Source: Sanguibacter suarezii NBRC 16159 (GTDB lineage Bacteria; Actinomycetota; Actinomycetes; Actinomycetales; Cellulomonadaceae). Taken from it: a stretch of 64,000 nt of DNA. The stretch spans positions 55,716 through 119,715 of the forward strand of contig NZ_BCRT01000007.1 of the NCBI RefSeq assembly GCF_001552735.1, in the 5' to 3' direction. Positions 1 through 8,496 of the stretch are shown piece by piece. The position numbers and the translations under genes were made by a program. The notes below the pieces were generated by a model. That model had not been told where the DNA came from. It saw only the letters and a program-made list of their open reading frames with translations, and did no database searches. How positions within the stretch are numbered: position 1 is the first letter of the stretch; each line of letters opens with the position of its first letter.

Positions 1-551
1 GCTGCGGTCGGTCGGCCTGCGCCGAACACCTCGGTCAGCGTGCGGCCCATGCCTGCTGACCGTGCGACACGCTCCCACAGCGAGAGGTTCTCCAGCCCCA
101 CGTCCACGAAGAGCAGGGTGCTGCAGTCTGCGGGACGCGTCGAGGACTGGTACGCCTCGAGCAGCCGGACGATGAAGTACTCCAGGGTGTGCAGGCCAGA
201 CCCTGCGTCGATGCACCCGATCGCCGGGGCGGCGATGGCCTGACCGTCCACCCAGCCGAGGGTCAGCGCGCGCACGTCCGAGACCGGCACGCTGCGACTG
301 ATCGTCGTGAACAGACAGGTCAAGTCGTCGATGGCCTCCCCGATCCCGCATCCGGCGTCGGCGCGTGCGAGGCCGAGCCCTTCGCAGGCGGGTTCGGTCG
401 GCGAGCCGCGGGTCAAGGCCACCAGGAGCGCGTCCACGCTCGGGTGGTACCAGTCGTCGGCGTGCCGCCAGACGGACGACAGGCTCGACGCGCGCCACCG
501 CTCACGCAGGGCGTCGAGCGGGGGCAGAGTGCCCTGGACGAGGAGGTTCAC
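1..551 (-). CDS. 5' part of an unrecognised gene running off the left edge (possibly the N-terminus of a degenerate GGDEF-type protein)
   Basis: The minus strand is open from a GTG at 551 to the window edge, about 183 codons. A stop lies in frame at 579-581, so 551 is the only plausible start. The translation is well composed (ALRERWRASSLSSVWRHADD near the start, LLFVDVGLENLSLWERVARS further on) and the plus-strand frames here look like shadows. The pattern recalls an N-terminal domain that I remember ahead of degenerate GGDEF modules in actinobacteria, but the part that would decide this lies outside the window. It is divergent from the sigma-factor gene across about 190 bp. No clear ribosome binding site is visible. 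That a gene is present is fairly likely; its function is unknown. Confidence 0.5.
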   Translation of the reverse strand, partial: MNLLVQGTLPPLDALRERWRASSLSSVWRHADDWYHPSVDALLVALTRGSPTEPACEGLGLARADAGCGIGEAIDDLTCLFTTISRSVPVSDVRALTLGWVDGQAIAAPAIGCIDAGSGLHTLEYFIVRLLEAYQSSTRPADCSTLLFVDVGLENLSLWERVARSAGMGRTLTEVFGAGRPTA

Positions 552-738
552 GTCATCAGAGACAGGTCTGAGGGAGATTCATGACGCGGATCGGCGAGGG
601 GATTTCTGCGAACTGCGGCGAGTGTGCTGGTCAGGGGCCTATGGCAGCGTGACACGCCCGGATCTGCGCCCTCTAGACCTCTCACCGCATGTCAGGCAAA
701 ATGCATGGGGGCATCCAGATGTGCGAGACGGGGGTGGA

Positions 739-3700
739 GTGACCCAGGACCAGCTGTCTTCGTGGAGCCCACACTCCTCGGACGCCGAGCTGATCGCCGC
801 CGTACGCAACGGGGCGACGGCGGCCTTCGGCGTGCTCTACGAGCGTCACGCCGGGGCGGCGCGCACCGTCGCGCGCCAGTACATGAGCGCCTCCGGAGGC
901 GCGGACGACGTCGTCGCCGACGCCTTCGCCAAGGTCCTGGCTGTCCTGGTCGGTGGTGGTGGACCGACCACCGCCTTCCGCGCCTACCTCTTCACCGTGG
1001 TGCGCCGCCTCGCCTACGTGGCCGTCAACCAGAGCCGCCGGATCCTGCCCACCGACGACGCGGCCTTCGAGTCGGTCTTCGGGCCGTCGGCCTCGAGCGA
1101 GGAGCCGGCCCTCGAGAAGTTCGAGCGGAGCACCGTCGCCAAGGCCTTCAAGGCACTCCCAGAGCGGTGGCAGGCCGCGCTGTGGTACTCCGAGGTCGAG
1201 GGCCTCACCCCGGCCCAGTTCGCTCCCAGCCTGGGGCTGACGGCCAACGGAGCCGCCGCTCTGGCCTACCGCGCCCGCGAAGGGCTGCGCCAGCAGTACC
1301 TGCAGCAGCATCTCTCGACCTCCCTCGACGCCGGTTGCGCCCAGACCGGTCCCTTGCTGGCCGGCTACGTCCGTGGCGGGCTGTCCAAGCGCGACCTGGC
1401 TCTCGTGGAGAGCCACCTCGAGCCCTGCGGTGAGTGCCGCGGCCTGCTCGTCGAGCTCGGCGACGTCTCCCACGGCATGCGGGCGATCATCGCGCCGCTC
1501 GTGCTCGGGACCGCTGGCGTCGGCGCCCTCGGAGGGCTGCCGCTGTGGGGGACCGCTGTCGCTGCGACTGGGGCTGGTGGTGCGGGGGGAGTGCTCGAGG
1601 CGACCGGGAGCAGCAGCGGGGCGGGTGGCGGTTCGGCAGCAGGGACGAGCTCCGGTGCTGGCGCAGGTACGACTGCTGGCTCTACCGCGGGTTCTGCCGC
1701 TGGGGCAGCCGGCACGGGCCTCGCAGGAACCGCGTCGGGTGCGGGGATCGCGGGGATCGGCGCAGCGCTCGCCGGCGTCCCGGCGCTGCTCGTCGCAGCG
1801 GCTGCGGTCGTCGTGGTGGGCGTCGGCGTTGCGGTCTCAGCAGCCCTCGGGGTCTTCTCCGACGAGACCGAGGCGCCGCTGGCGGCGTCGGTCCCGAGCG
1901 CGTCCCCCGACACCGACGCCGGCTCGTCCCCGTCGCCTGACGCGGCGGCGAGCGACCCGACTGACCCGGCCAACACCCTCGTGCCCGACTCTGCGCCGAC
2001 CGGCGAGGCAGAGGCGCCCGCCGACGGGACGATGCCCGCGCCAGGCGCCAGGGCCGCCACCCCTTCCCCGAGCGCGAGCCCCGGCACGACCGCACCGCCT
2101 GCGGCGTCGGACCCGACGCCGGGAGCAGCGGGTCCGCGCCCCGCAGCTACCCCTGGCCCTGGGGGCCAGCCGGCGACGGATCCGGCGACGGATCCCACGG
2201 CAGAGCCGCCGGCCGGTCCCACGCCTGCGCCCTCGACAGACCCGACCACCGAGCCCACGACAGAGCCGACACCCCCGCCCGCAGCCCCGGCCGCCCTGGA
2301 GCTGAGCTTCGGCGCCGGGACCGAGATCGTGGCACGCCAGAACAACACCGTCGCGGTGTCGCTGCGCAACACCGGGGGAACGGTCGCCACGGACGTCGCC
2401 GTCTCCCTGACCGTCCCAGGGACCCTGCGCTTCGTCGCCGACTCCGCGAGCGGCGGTGTCTTCGGTCCGCGCCTGCTCCGGACGTCGGCCGAGGGCTGGT
2501 CCTGCGCCGCCTCCGGAGCGGACACCGACACCCAGGTCGTGCACTGCGTCGTCGACGAGATCGCCCCAGCGGCAGACGTCACCCTCACGCTCACCTTCTA
2601 TGCCGAGGACGCCGTCACGGCAGACCTCGCGGCGCAGGTCTTCGTGGGCGAGGATGCGGTCGGGGACCCCTGGCCGTTCACCTCCTCGGTCGTCTCGGCT
2701 CCGCCGCGGCTGTCCGCCAGCGTCGCACCGGTCGCAGAGCTCGTGGCCGGCCGGCCCGGGCACCTGGCGCTGACCGTGGCGAACGGAGGTCAGCTGCCGG
2801 CCGCTGACCCGGAGGTCGTGCTCGCCCTGCCGCAGAACAGCGGCATCGGGTGGCGCGACGCCCCGATCGTCCCGGCGCCGGGCAGCACGCCTGGCTGGTC
2901 GTGCTCGGTCGCCGACGACGCGCTCGTGTGCGGCGGACCGCAGATCGACGGCGATCGCTTGGCCACCGTCATCGTGCCGGTCGCGGTGGCCCCCGGTCCG
3001 TCCTTCACCAGGGCCGTGTCGCCGACGACGACCTTCGCCGGGTCACCGGAGCCTGCGCCTGCGATCCGTCCCTCCGAGCTGTCGGTCCTGCGTGAGGGGC
3101 TGTCCGCTGCGAGCATCCTCGCCGGGCCGCTGCAGGTGGCGCACATCGCTGGGCCGTTGGGAACCGCACCCCATCTCACCGTGCCAACCGTGCCAACCGT
3201 GCCCACCGCACCCGACGGCCTCACTGTGCGCGAGGCTGTGCTCACCTGGTCCGGGCTGGACGCCGACGGTCGTGACGCCCAGGCGCTGTCCACGGTCGAG
3301 CTACGGACCGACGCCGGTGGGTTTGCTCGCGAGCAGGTCGTCGGGACTGCCGCGGTCCAGCCGCCGGGGGCCGAGGGGGCGAGCAGCTACTCGGGCACCG
3401 CAGATGTCACCGCGCTGGTCACCGGGCACGCTGCGCCCGGTCGATGGTCCCTCGCGCCGGTCGAGGGGGCCGTGCTGCCTGATGATCTCGTGTGGTCGTT
3501 GACCGTGGTCTACGCTCACGCCGGGCTGCCCGACGCGACCGTCGCGCTGCTTCTTGCAGACCCCGCCGCTGCCGGCGCGGCAGCACGCCCTCTGCCGCTC
3601 CCGGCCTCCGGTCCGGTCCGCGTCGCCATGACCGGCACGGTGCGCGGCGGCGTCGCCCTCGACGATCCCCTCCGTCGTGACCTGACGGTCAACGGAACCG

Positions 3701-5280
3701 CCCTGGCCCCGGTCACCGGTGGCCTCACGGATGTCGTCACCTACCGCTCGGACGACCTGCTGCCTGTCTCTCAGGGCGTGCACAGCCCGTTGATGCTGTC
3801 CCTCGATCCAGGGTCGTCCGTCCACTCCGTCCTGGCCGTGCACTCCTCAGCCGCGGCTGAGCGCCCTGAGCCCGCACTGACCGGCGTCCTCGATCAGCCC
3901 CAGCCAGTCGTCACCGCCCCGGCCGTCTCGGTCGAGGTCGCCGATGCGGTGGAGATCGGGGACGGGGTCGAGGTGCCCGTCACGGTGCGCAACGACTCAG
4001 GCGTCGACCTGGCAGACGTGTCGGTGACCGTCACCCTGCCCGCGGGGATCACCACCCCGACAGGACAGGCGTGCGCGGCAGCCCCTGTCGCGCCGACGGA
4101 CGCGGCAGCCCGCGCCGCGCAGTCACCGGACGGCGGAGCTGCCGTCCCCGCCACCGTCACCTGCCTCGTCGGTCCGCTCGCAGCCGGGGAGACGGTCGTC
4201 GTCACCGTCGCCCTCGCCGGCGTCGACGGCCTCGTGGTGAGCGGGGAGGTGGGGTACTCAGTCGTCGGGACCGATCCGGTCACCGGCGCCGGCGCCGAGG
4301 CGAGCGGTGCCTTCGCTGTCACCGCCCACCCCGGGCTGGACGTCCGCGGCACGTGGCGTGGAACGGTCGCGGTGACCGAGGTCGGCGCACCGCTCATGCG
4401 GTGCTCCCCGCTCAGCTGCTGGCTGGCCAGCGGCGGATGGTGGTCCGACGCGACCAACGACCTGCTCGCCATGCGTCCGCTCAACGACGCCGGCGGCGTG
4501 ACCTCCTCGTCCTCAGCCACCGTGACGATCCCGGTGGGGGCGACGGTCAAGCACGCAGGTCTGTACTGGTCCGCGAACCGCACGGCCACAGACCGCTTCA
4601 CCCAGGACCTCACCTCCGCGCGGCTGCGCGCACCGGGCACCGGCACCTACACCGCCGTCACCGGCGAGGTGCTCGGCGAGGTCTCCGACAGCACAGGGCG
4701 AGTCTCCTACCAGTCCTACGCCGACGTCACAGAGATGGTCGCCGCGCACGGTGCCGGAGAGTGGTCGGTGGCCGACGTCGCGCTGGCGGGCCACTCCGAC
4801 GGCTCGGGGTGGAACGGCATCATCGGCTCCCGCGACCTCTACGCGGGCTGGTCTCTCGTCGTCGTCTACGAGGACGCGGCGTTGCCGACCGGGTCGGTGA
4901 CGGTGCTCGACACCCCCGTCGCGGTGACGCGAAGCTCCGGGATGACCTTCAGCGTCCTCGACGAGGCAGCCACCACCACGACGCTGGGCGTCGTGGCCTG
5001 GGAGGGTGACCGCCAGGTGACCGGTGACCAGGTGCTGGTCAACTCGATCCCGGTGCGACCGCACGCGGGCGAGGGCGCCTCTGGTCGTGCGGTGCTCGGC
5101 TCCGCACAGGACGCCTTCTCCTCTGTCGCGTGGGGCTCGAGGACACGCTACGAGAACACCCTCGGCGTGGACGCCAAGAAGTTCGAGCCTGCCGCGACGG
5201 CGCCCGGTGCGACCACCGTCTCGGCGATCACCACGGGCGACGAGTACGTCGTCGGGGTGGTCACCGTCACCAGCCGCTGA
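739..5280 (+). CDS. ECF sigma factor fused to ZAS-type anti-sigma motif, membrane segments and a large extracellular domain
   Basis: The protein has 1,513 residues from GTG 739; an in-frame GTG at 721 is an alternative. Residues about 15-105 match sigma region 2 and about 125-192 sigma region 4 (PERWQAALWYSEVEGLTPAQ). A zinc-binding Hx3Cx2C motif (H226, C230, C233), typical of ZAS anti-sigma domains, follows in the same chain. Two hydrophobic stretches (about 247-278 and 336-371) flank a Gly/Ser/Ala-rich linker, then a Pro/Thr linker to about 518. The rest is beta-rich: DUF11-like repeats start near 520, 657 and 1061, and a domain resembling DUF3344 lies at 1202-1513, with a shorter copy near 828-1050. 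This fits the ECF groups with C-terminal extensions (ECF53-like, from memory). Inferred role: a one-chain surface sensor that controls transcription by holding or releasing its own sigma domain. Confidence 0.85.
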   Translation: MTQDQLSSWSPHSSDAELIAAVRNGATAAFGVLYERHAGAARTVARQYMSASGGADDVVADAFAKVLAVLVGGGGPTTAFRAYLFTVVRRLAYVAVNQSRRILPTDDAAFESVFGPSASSEEPALEKFERSTVAKAFKALPERWQAALWYSEVEGLTPAQFAPSLGLTANGAAALAYRAREGLRQQYLQQHLSTSLDAGCAQTGPLLAGYVRGGLSKRDLALVESHLEPCGECRGLLVELGDVSHGMRAIIAPLVLGTAGVGALGGLPLWGTAVAATGAGGAGGVLEATGSSSGAGGGSAAGTSSGAGAGTTAGSTAGSAAGAAGTGLAGTASGAGIAGIGAALAGVPALLVAAAAVVVVGVGVAVSAALGVFSDETEAPLAASVPSASPDTDAGSSPSPDAAASDPTDPANTLVPDSAPTGEAEAPADGTMPAPGARAATPSPSASPGTTAPPAASDPTPGAAGPRPAATPGPGGQPATDPATDPTAEPPAGPTPAPSTDPTTEPTTEPTPPPAAPAALELSFGAGTEIVARQNNTVAVSLRNTGGTVATDVAVSLTVPGTLRFVADSASGGVFGPRLLRTSAEGWSCAASGADTDTQVVHCVVDEIAPAADVTLTLTFYAEDAVTADLAAQVFVGEDAVGDPWPFTSSVVSAPPRLSASVAPVAELVAGRPGHLALTVANGGQLPAADPEVVLALPQNSGIGWRDAPIVPAPGSTPGWSCSVADDALVCGGPQIDGDRLATVIVPVAVAPGPSFTRAVSPTTTFAGSPEPAPAIRPSELSVLREGLSAASILAGPLQVAHIAGPLGTAPHLTVPTVPTVPTAPDGLTVREAVLTWSGLDADGRDAQALSTVELRTDAGGFAREQVVGTAAVQPPGAEGASSYSGTADVTALVTGHAAPGRWSLAPVEGAVLPDDLVWSLTVVYAHAGLPDATVALLLADPAAAGAAARPLPLPASGPVRVAMTGTVRGGVALDDPLRRDLTVNGTALAPVTGGLTDVVTYRSDDLLPVSQGVHSPLMLSLDPGSSVHSVLAVHSSAAAERPEPALTGVLDQPQPVVTAPAVSVEVADAVEIGDGVEVPVTVRNDSGVDLADVSVTVTLPAGITTPTGQACAAAPVAPTDAAARAAQSPDGGAAVPATVTCLVGPLAAGETVVVTVALAGVDGLVVSGEVGYSVVGTDPVTGAGAEASGAFAVTAHPGLDVRGTWRGTVAVTEVGAPLMRCSPLSCWLASGGWWSDATNDLLAMRPLNDAGGVTSSSSATVTIPVGATVKHAGLYWSANRTATDRFTQDLTSARLRAPGTGTYTAVTGEVLGEVSDSTGRVSYQSYADVTEMVAAHGAGEWSVADVALAGHSDGSGWNGIIGSRDLYAGWSLVVVYEDAALPTGSVTVLDTPVAVTRSSGMTFSVLDEAATTTTLGVVAWEGDRQVTGDQVLVNSIPVRPHAGEGASGRAVLGSAQDAFSSVAWGSRTRYENTLGVDAKKFEPAATAPGATTVSAITTGDEYVVGVVTVTSR

Positions 5281-5304
5281 CGAGGATCAGCCGGTAGCCG
5301 CAGC

Positions 5305-5991
5305 TCACCCTGCCTGAGCCGCCTCGATGACCTCGACGTACTCGCTGCGTGCGAAGCGGTAGCCGGCGCCACGCACGGTGATGATCTGGTTCTCCAAGCC
5401 GAGCTTGTCACGCAGGCGCCGTACGTGGACGTCGATGGTCCGGGACGCGGAGTCGACCTGCTCGGCGCGCCACACCGACAGCAGCAGCTCCGAGCGGGAG
5501 ACCACACGACCGGCTGACGTCACGAGGTGGGCCAGCAGCTCGAACTCCTTGTAGGTGAGCTTCTGCTCCGCGCCGTCTGCCGTGACCTGCCGGGCGGGCA
5601 GGTCGATGCGCACCCGCGGGGAGAGGTCGACGTCGAAGACCGGCGGACTCCGCCGGGTCGCCTCTGCGGTGTCGCTCGAGCGCGATGCGGCGTCGAAGAC
5701 GCCTGCATCGGACCACAGCGGCGTGTGCGCGATCACCTCGAGGGCAGCCAGCCGTTGGCGCAGCGCACCGAGGTCCTCGGTGCGCGGGGAGCGGGGCCCG
5801 GCGTCGCCCAAGGACAGCGCGGTGAAGGTCTCCGCGGTGGGCAGCAGCTCGCGGGCGAGCTCACCGAGGGTCTCGGCGAGCTCGATGATCTCGGCGGCGT
5901 GCCGCCTGCGGTCGGCGGGGTTGACGCCGACCCACAGCAGGAAGCCGGGCTGGGGGCGTGAGGTCGTGGAAACGTCGATGGGGGCCGTCAT
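5305..5991 (-). CDS. Winged-helix (OmpR/PhoB-type) DNA-binding protein without receiver domain
   Basis: This is a 228-residue protein. Residues about 125-217 form a Trans_reg_C winged helix ([20 protein letters not shown], then [20 protein letters not shown] and VRGAGYRF). The N-terminal 100 residues show no receiver signature (no acidic pocket, no D-x-x-M-P or K motif), so phosphorylation control is unlikely. A purine-rich GGAGAG precedes the ATG. It is convergent with the sigma/receptor gene, with 24 bp between stops. Similar stand-alone proteins are common in Micrococcales and usually annotated only as winged-helix proteins. Target genes are unknown. Confidence 0.85.
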   Translation of the reverse strand: MTAPIDVSTTSRPQPGFLLWVGVNPADRRRHAAEIIELAETLGELARELLPTAETFTALSLGDAGPRSPRTEDLGALRQRLAALEVIAHTPLWSDAGVFDAASRSSDTAEATRRSPPVFDVDLSPRVRIDLPARQVTADGAEQKLTYKEFELLAHLVTSAGRVVSRSELLLSVWRAEQVDSASRTIDVHVRRLRDKLGLENQIITVRGAGYRFARSEYVEVIEAAQAG

Positions 5992-6216
5992 GGCACTCTC
6001 CGGGTATGCGTGGTGTCCCGGTCGCGGGACTGGTCGTCGGACTGTTCTGAGGCGTCAGAACCGACAACACGCACGGCCGCACGCGGACATGACGGGGCGC
6101 ACCGAGGTGGCGGCGTCAGTCAGGCGTGGGCTGTTCATAGGGGAAGAGTCGCAGGAGAACGCCCGATCACCTAGAGATGATCGGAAAGTCTCACATGGTG
6201 GCCACGGTGGCGTGGG

Positions 6217-6855
6217 TCAGTCGACGACGCCGTACAGACGGTCGCCCGCGTCGCCGAGCCCGGGGACGATGTACCCGTTCTCGTCCAGACGCTCGTCGAC
6301 CGCCGCCACCACGACCTTGACGTCGACCCGGTCACCGATCGCCTTGTCGAGGATCTCCAGGCCTTCGGGGGCCGCGAGCAGGCACACGGCGGTGACGTCG
6401 CGCGCGCCGCGGTCGAAGAGGAAGTTGATCGCCGCGACGAGCGTCCCGCCGGTCGCGAGCATCGGGTCGACGAGGAAGCACTGGCGACCGGTGAGGTCGT
6501 CGGGGAGGCGGTTGGCGTAGGTGATCGCCTCGAAGGTCTCCTCGTCGCGCTGCATGCCCAGGAAGCCGACCTCGGCCGTGGGGAGCAGGCGGGTCATGCC
6601 GTCGAGCATGCCCAGGCCAGCGCGCAGGATCGGCACGACGAGCGGGCGCGGGTCGGCGATCCGGGTGCCGACGGTCTCGGTCACCGGCGTGGTGATGGTG
6701 TGGGGCTCGGTGCGCACCTCACGGGTGGCCTCGTAGGCCAGGAGCGTGACGAGCTCGTCGACCAGCAGCCGGAACGTCGGGGACGCCGTCTCGATGTTTC
6801 GCAGGACGGTGAGCTTGTGGGCGACCAGAGGGTGGTCGATGACGTGCAGGCGCAT
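6217..6855 (-). CDS. upp: Uracil phosphoribosyltransferase
   Basis: It converts uracil and PRPP to UMP in pyrimidine salvage, in the cytoplasm. Its 212 residues match the family length. Visible signatures are [20 protein letters not shown], the PRPP loop [17 protein letters not shown] and a C-terminal YGVVD. A TAAGTT box at 6862-6867 lies six bases upstream of the ATG, so the mRNA is probably leaderless. It is divergent from tadA, a pairing often seen in actinobacteria. The uracil permease at 22.6 kb would supply the substrate. Confidence 0.97.
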   Translation of the reverse strand: MRLHVIDHPLVAHKLTVLRNIETASPTFRLLVDELVTLLAYEATREVRTEPHTITTPVTETVGTRIADPRPLVVPILRAGLGMLDGMTRLLPTAEVGFLGMQRDEETFEAITYANRLPDDLTGRQCFLVDPMLATGGTLVAAINFLFDRGARDVTAVCLLAAPEGLEILDKAIGDRVDVKVVVAAVDERLDENGYIVPGLGDAGDRLYGVVD

Positions 6856-6967
6856 GCCCCCAACTTACCGTCTTGACGGGCATGCGCTGACAGGACCTGG
6901 GCAGGACCCGCGCGCACGCAGGTCAGGTCACGTGCAGACGCGTCAGGCCGGGCGATAGGCTCGAGCG

Positions 6968-7462
6968 GTGCCAGATCCTGCCGACCAGCCCATCCCCGTC
7001 CTGGACCGCGCCGAGCGCGAGCACCTCATGGGGCTCGCCATGGCCGAGGCGACCCTGGCGACAGCCACGGGCGACGTGCCCGTCGGCGCGATCGTCGTGG
7101 GACCTGACGGGACCATCATCGGCCGAGGTCACAACGCTCGCGAGGCCACCGGCGACCCCACCGCCCACGCGGAGGTGCTCGCCCTGCGGGAGGCCGCGCA
7201 GGTGGTGGGGGAGTGGCGGCTGTCCGGCTGCACCCTCGTGGTCACCCTCGAGCCCTGCGCGATGTGCGCCGGAGCGATCCTGCTCGCTCGGGTGCCACGT
7301 CTGGTGCTCGGGGCGTGGGACGCCAAGGCGGGTGCGACCGGCTCGGTCTGGGACCTCGTGCGGGACCGGCGGATGAACCACCGCGTCGAGGTGCTCGGCG
7401 GGGTCCGTGAGGCCGAGTGCGCCCAGCAGCTCGTCGAGTTCTTCGCCCAGCACCGGGTCTGA
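6968..7462 (+). CDS. tadA: tRNA adenosine(34) deaminase
   Basis: It deaminates A34 of tRNA-Arg(ACG) to inosine for wobble decoding. Its 164 residues match the family length. The zinc cytidine-deaminase-fold motifs are present: HAE at 67-69 and PCAMC with C97 and C100. The GTG start is preceded at six bases by TAGGCT (6956-6961), so leaderless expression is likely. Some proteins with this architecture are annotated as cytosine or guanine deaminases; the HAE/PCAMC spacing and genomic setting favour TadA. Confidence 0.92.
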   Translation: MPDPADQPIPVLDRAEREHLMGLAMAEATLATATGDVPVGAIVVGPDGTIIGRGHNAREATGDPTAHAEVLALREAAQVVGEWRLSGCTLVVTLEPCAMCAGAILLARVPRLVLGAWDAKAGATGSVWDLVRDRRMNHRVEVLGGVREAECAQQLVEFFAQHRV

Positions 7463-7509
7463 CACCCGGGCGCGGCCCGCTGACGGGAGCTGACCGGCCT
7501 CGACGCCGA

Positions 7510-8424
7510 TCAGCTGCTGGCGCCGAGGGCGTCCGCGAGGGCGCGCAGCGTCGTCGTCGTCCCGGCGTCGAGGGTGAGGGCTGCGAGGTGGTCGCCGCGG
7601 GTGGCGCCGCGGTTGACGATGGCCACCGGCTTGCCAGCCTTCGCCGCGTGCTTGACGAAGCGCAGGCCTGAGTGGACGGTCAGCGAGGACCCGGCCACCA
7701 GGAGCGCGGTGGCGTCGTCCACCATGGCGAAGGCGCGCTGCACCCGGGCCTTGGGGACCATCTCCCCGAAGTACACGATGTCGGGCTTGAGCAGGCCGCC
7801 GCAGCGGTCGCAGTCCACCGGGCGGAAGTGCGCGGTCGCCTCGATGACCGCGTCGGCGTCGGGGGCGATCTCGATGTCCTCGACGCGGCCGACGGACTCC
7901 ACGAAGCCCGGGTTGGCAGCCTCCAGGCGCACCGCCAGAGACTCACGCGAGACCAGCGTCCCGCACTGCAGGCAGACGACCCGGTCGAAGCTCCCGTGCA
8001 GGTCGACGAACTGGGAGGTGCCGGCGGCGGCGTGCAGGGTGTCGACGTTCTGGGTGATGACGCCGGTGAGGCGGCCCGCGATCTCCAGGTCCGTGAGAGC
8101 GCGGTGGCCGTCGTTGGGGTGAGCGCGGCGCACGTGCTGCCAACCGACGTGGTTGCGGGCCCAGTAGTGACGACGGAAGGCCGGGTCGCCGATGAACTGC
8201 TGGTAGGTCATCGGACGGCGCTCCGGGGACCCTGGTCCGCGGTAGTCGGGGATCCCGGAGTCGGTGGACAGGCCAGCACCGGTGAGGACAGCGAACGGGC
8301 CCGCTGAGAGCAGGCCGACGAGCGCGTCGAGCTGTTCACCGGAGAGGTGCTGGTCAGACCCTGATTCGTTGACAGGGCTGGGCTGGGCTGGACGACGGGC
8401 GTGGTCGGTGAGTGAGGCATCCAC
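7510..8424 (-). CDS. Sir2-family NAD-dependent protein deacetylase
   Basis: This 304-residue sirtuin removes acyl groups from lysines using NAD+. The NAD loop is at 49-63 (GAGLSTDSGIPDYRG), TQNVD at 124-128, the catalytic histidine at H143 (DLHGS) and the zinc ligands at C151, C154, C205 and C208. The tail past residue 250 gives the usual nucleotide-binding close. The start is GTG at 8424; AGGCTA on the plus strand (8431-8436) reads as TAGCCT on this strand, six bases upstream, which points to a leaderless mRNA. It is convergent with tadA. Confidence 0.95.
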   Translation of the reverse strand: MDASLTDHARRPAQPSPVNESGSDQHLSGEQLDALVGLLSAGPFAVLTGAGLSTDSGIPDYRGPGSPERRPMTYQQFIGDPAFRRHYWARNHVGWQHVRRAHPNDGHRALTDLEIAGRLTGVITQNVDTLHAAAGTSQFVDLHGSFDRVVCLQCGTLVSRESLAVRLEAANPGFVESVGRVEDIEIAPDADAVIEATAHFRPVDCDRCGGLLKPDIVYFGEMVPKARVQRAFAMVDDATALLVAGSSLTVHSGLRFVKHAAKAGKPVAIVNRGATRGDHLAALTLDAGTTTTLRALADALGASS

Positions 8425-8496
8425 CCCTTCAGGCTACGTCGTCGCGGTGACCTGCGAACTCGCCTCATCCCGCGGACCGGACATAAAATTGGGCGC

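Noticed and set aside
40..584. Plus-strand frames of 60-130 codons
   Set aside because: Composition rich in Arg, Gly and His is that of antisense shadows; the minus strand gives a normal protein.
307..738. N-terminal extension of the sigma/receptor frame
   Set aside because: The extra 144 residues are Arg/Ser/Pro-rich without sigma features, and lie antisense to the better minus-strand frame; GTG 739 (or 721) starts right at the sigma domain.
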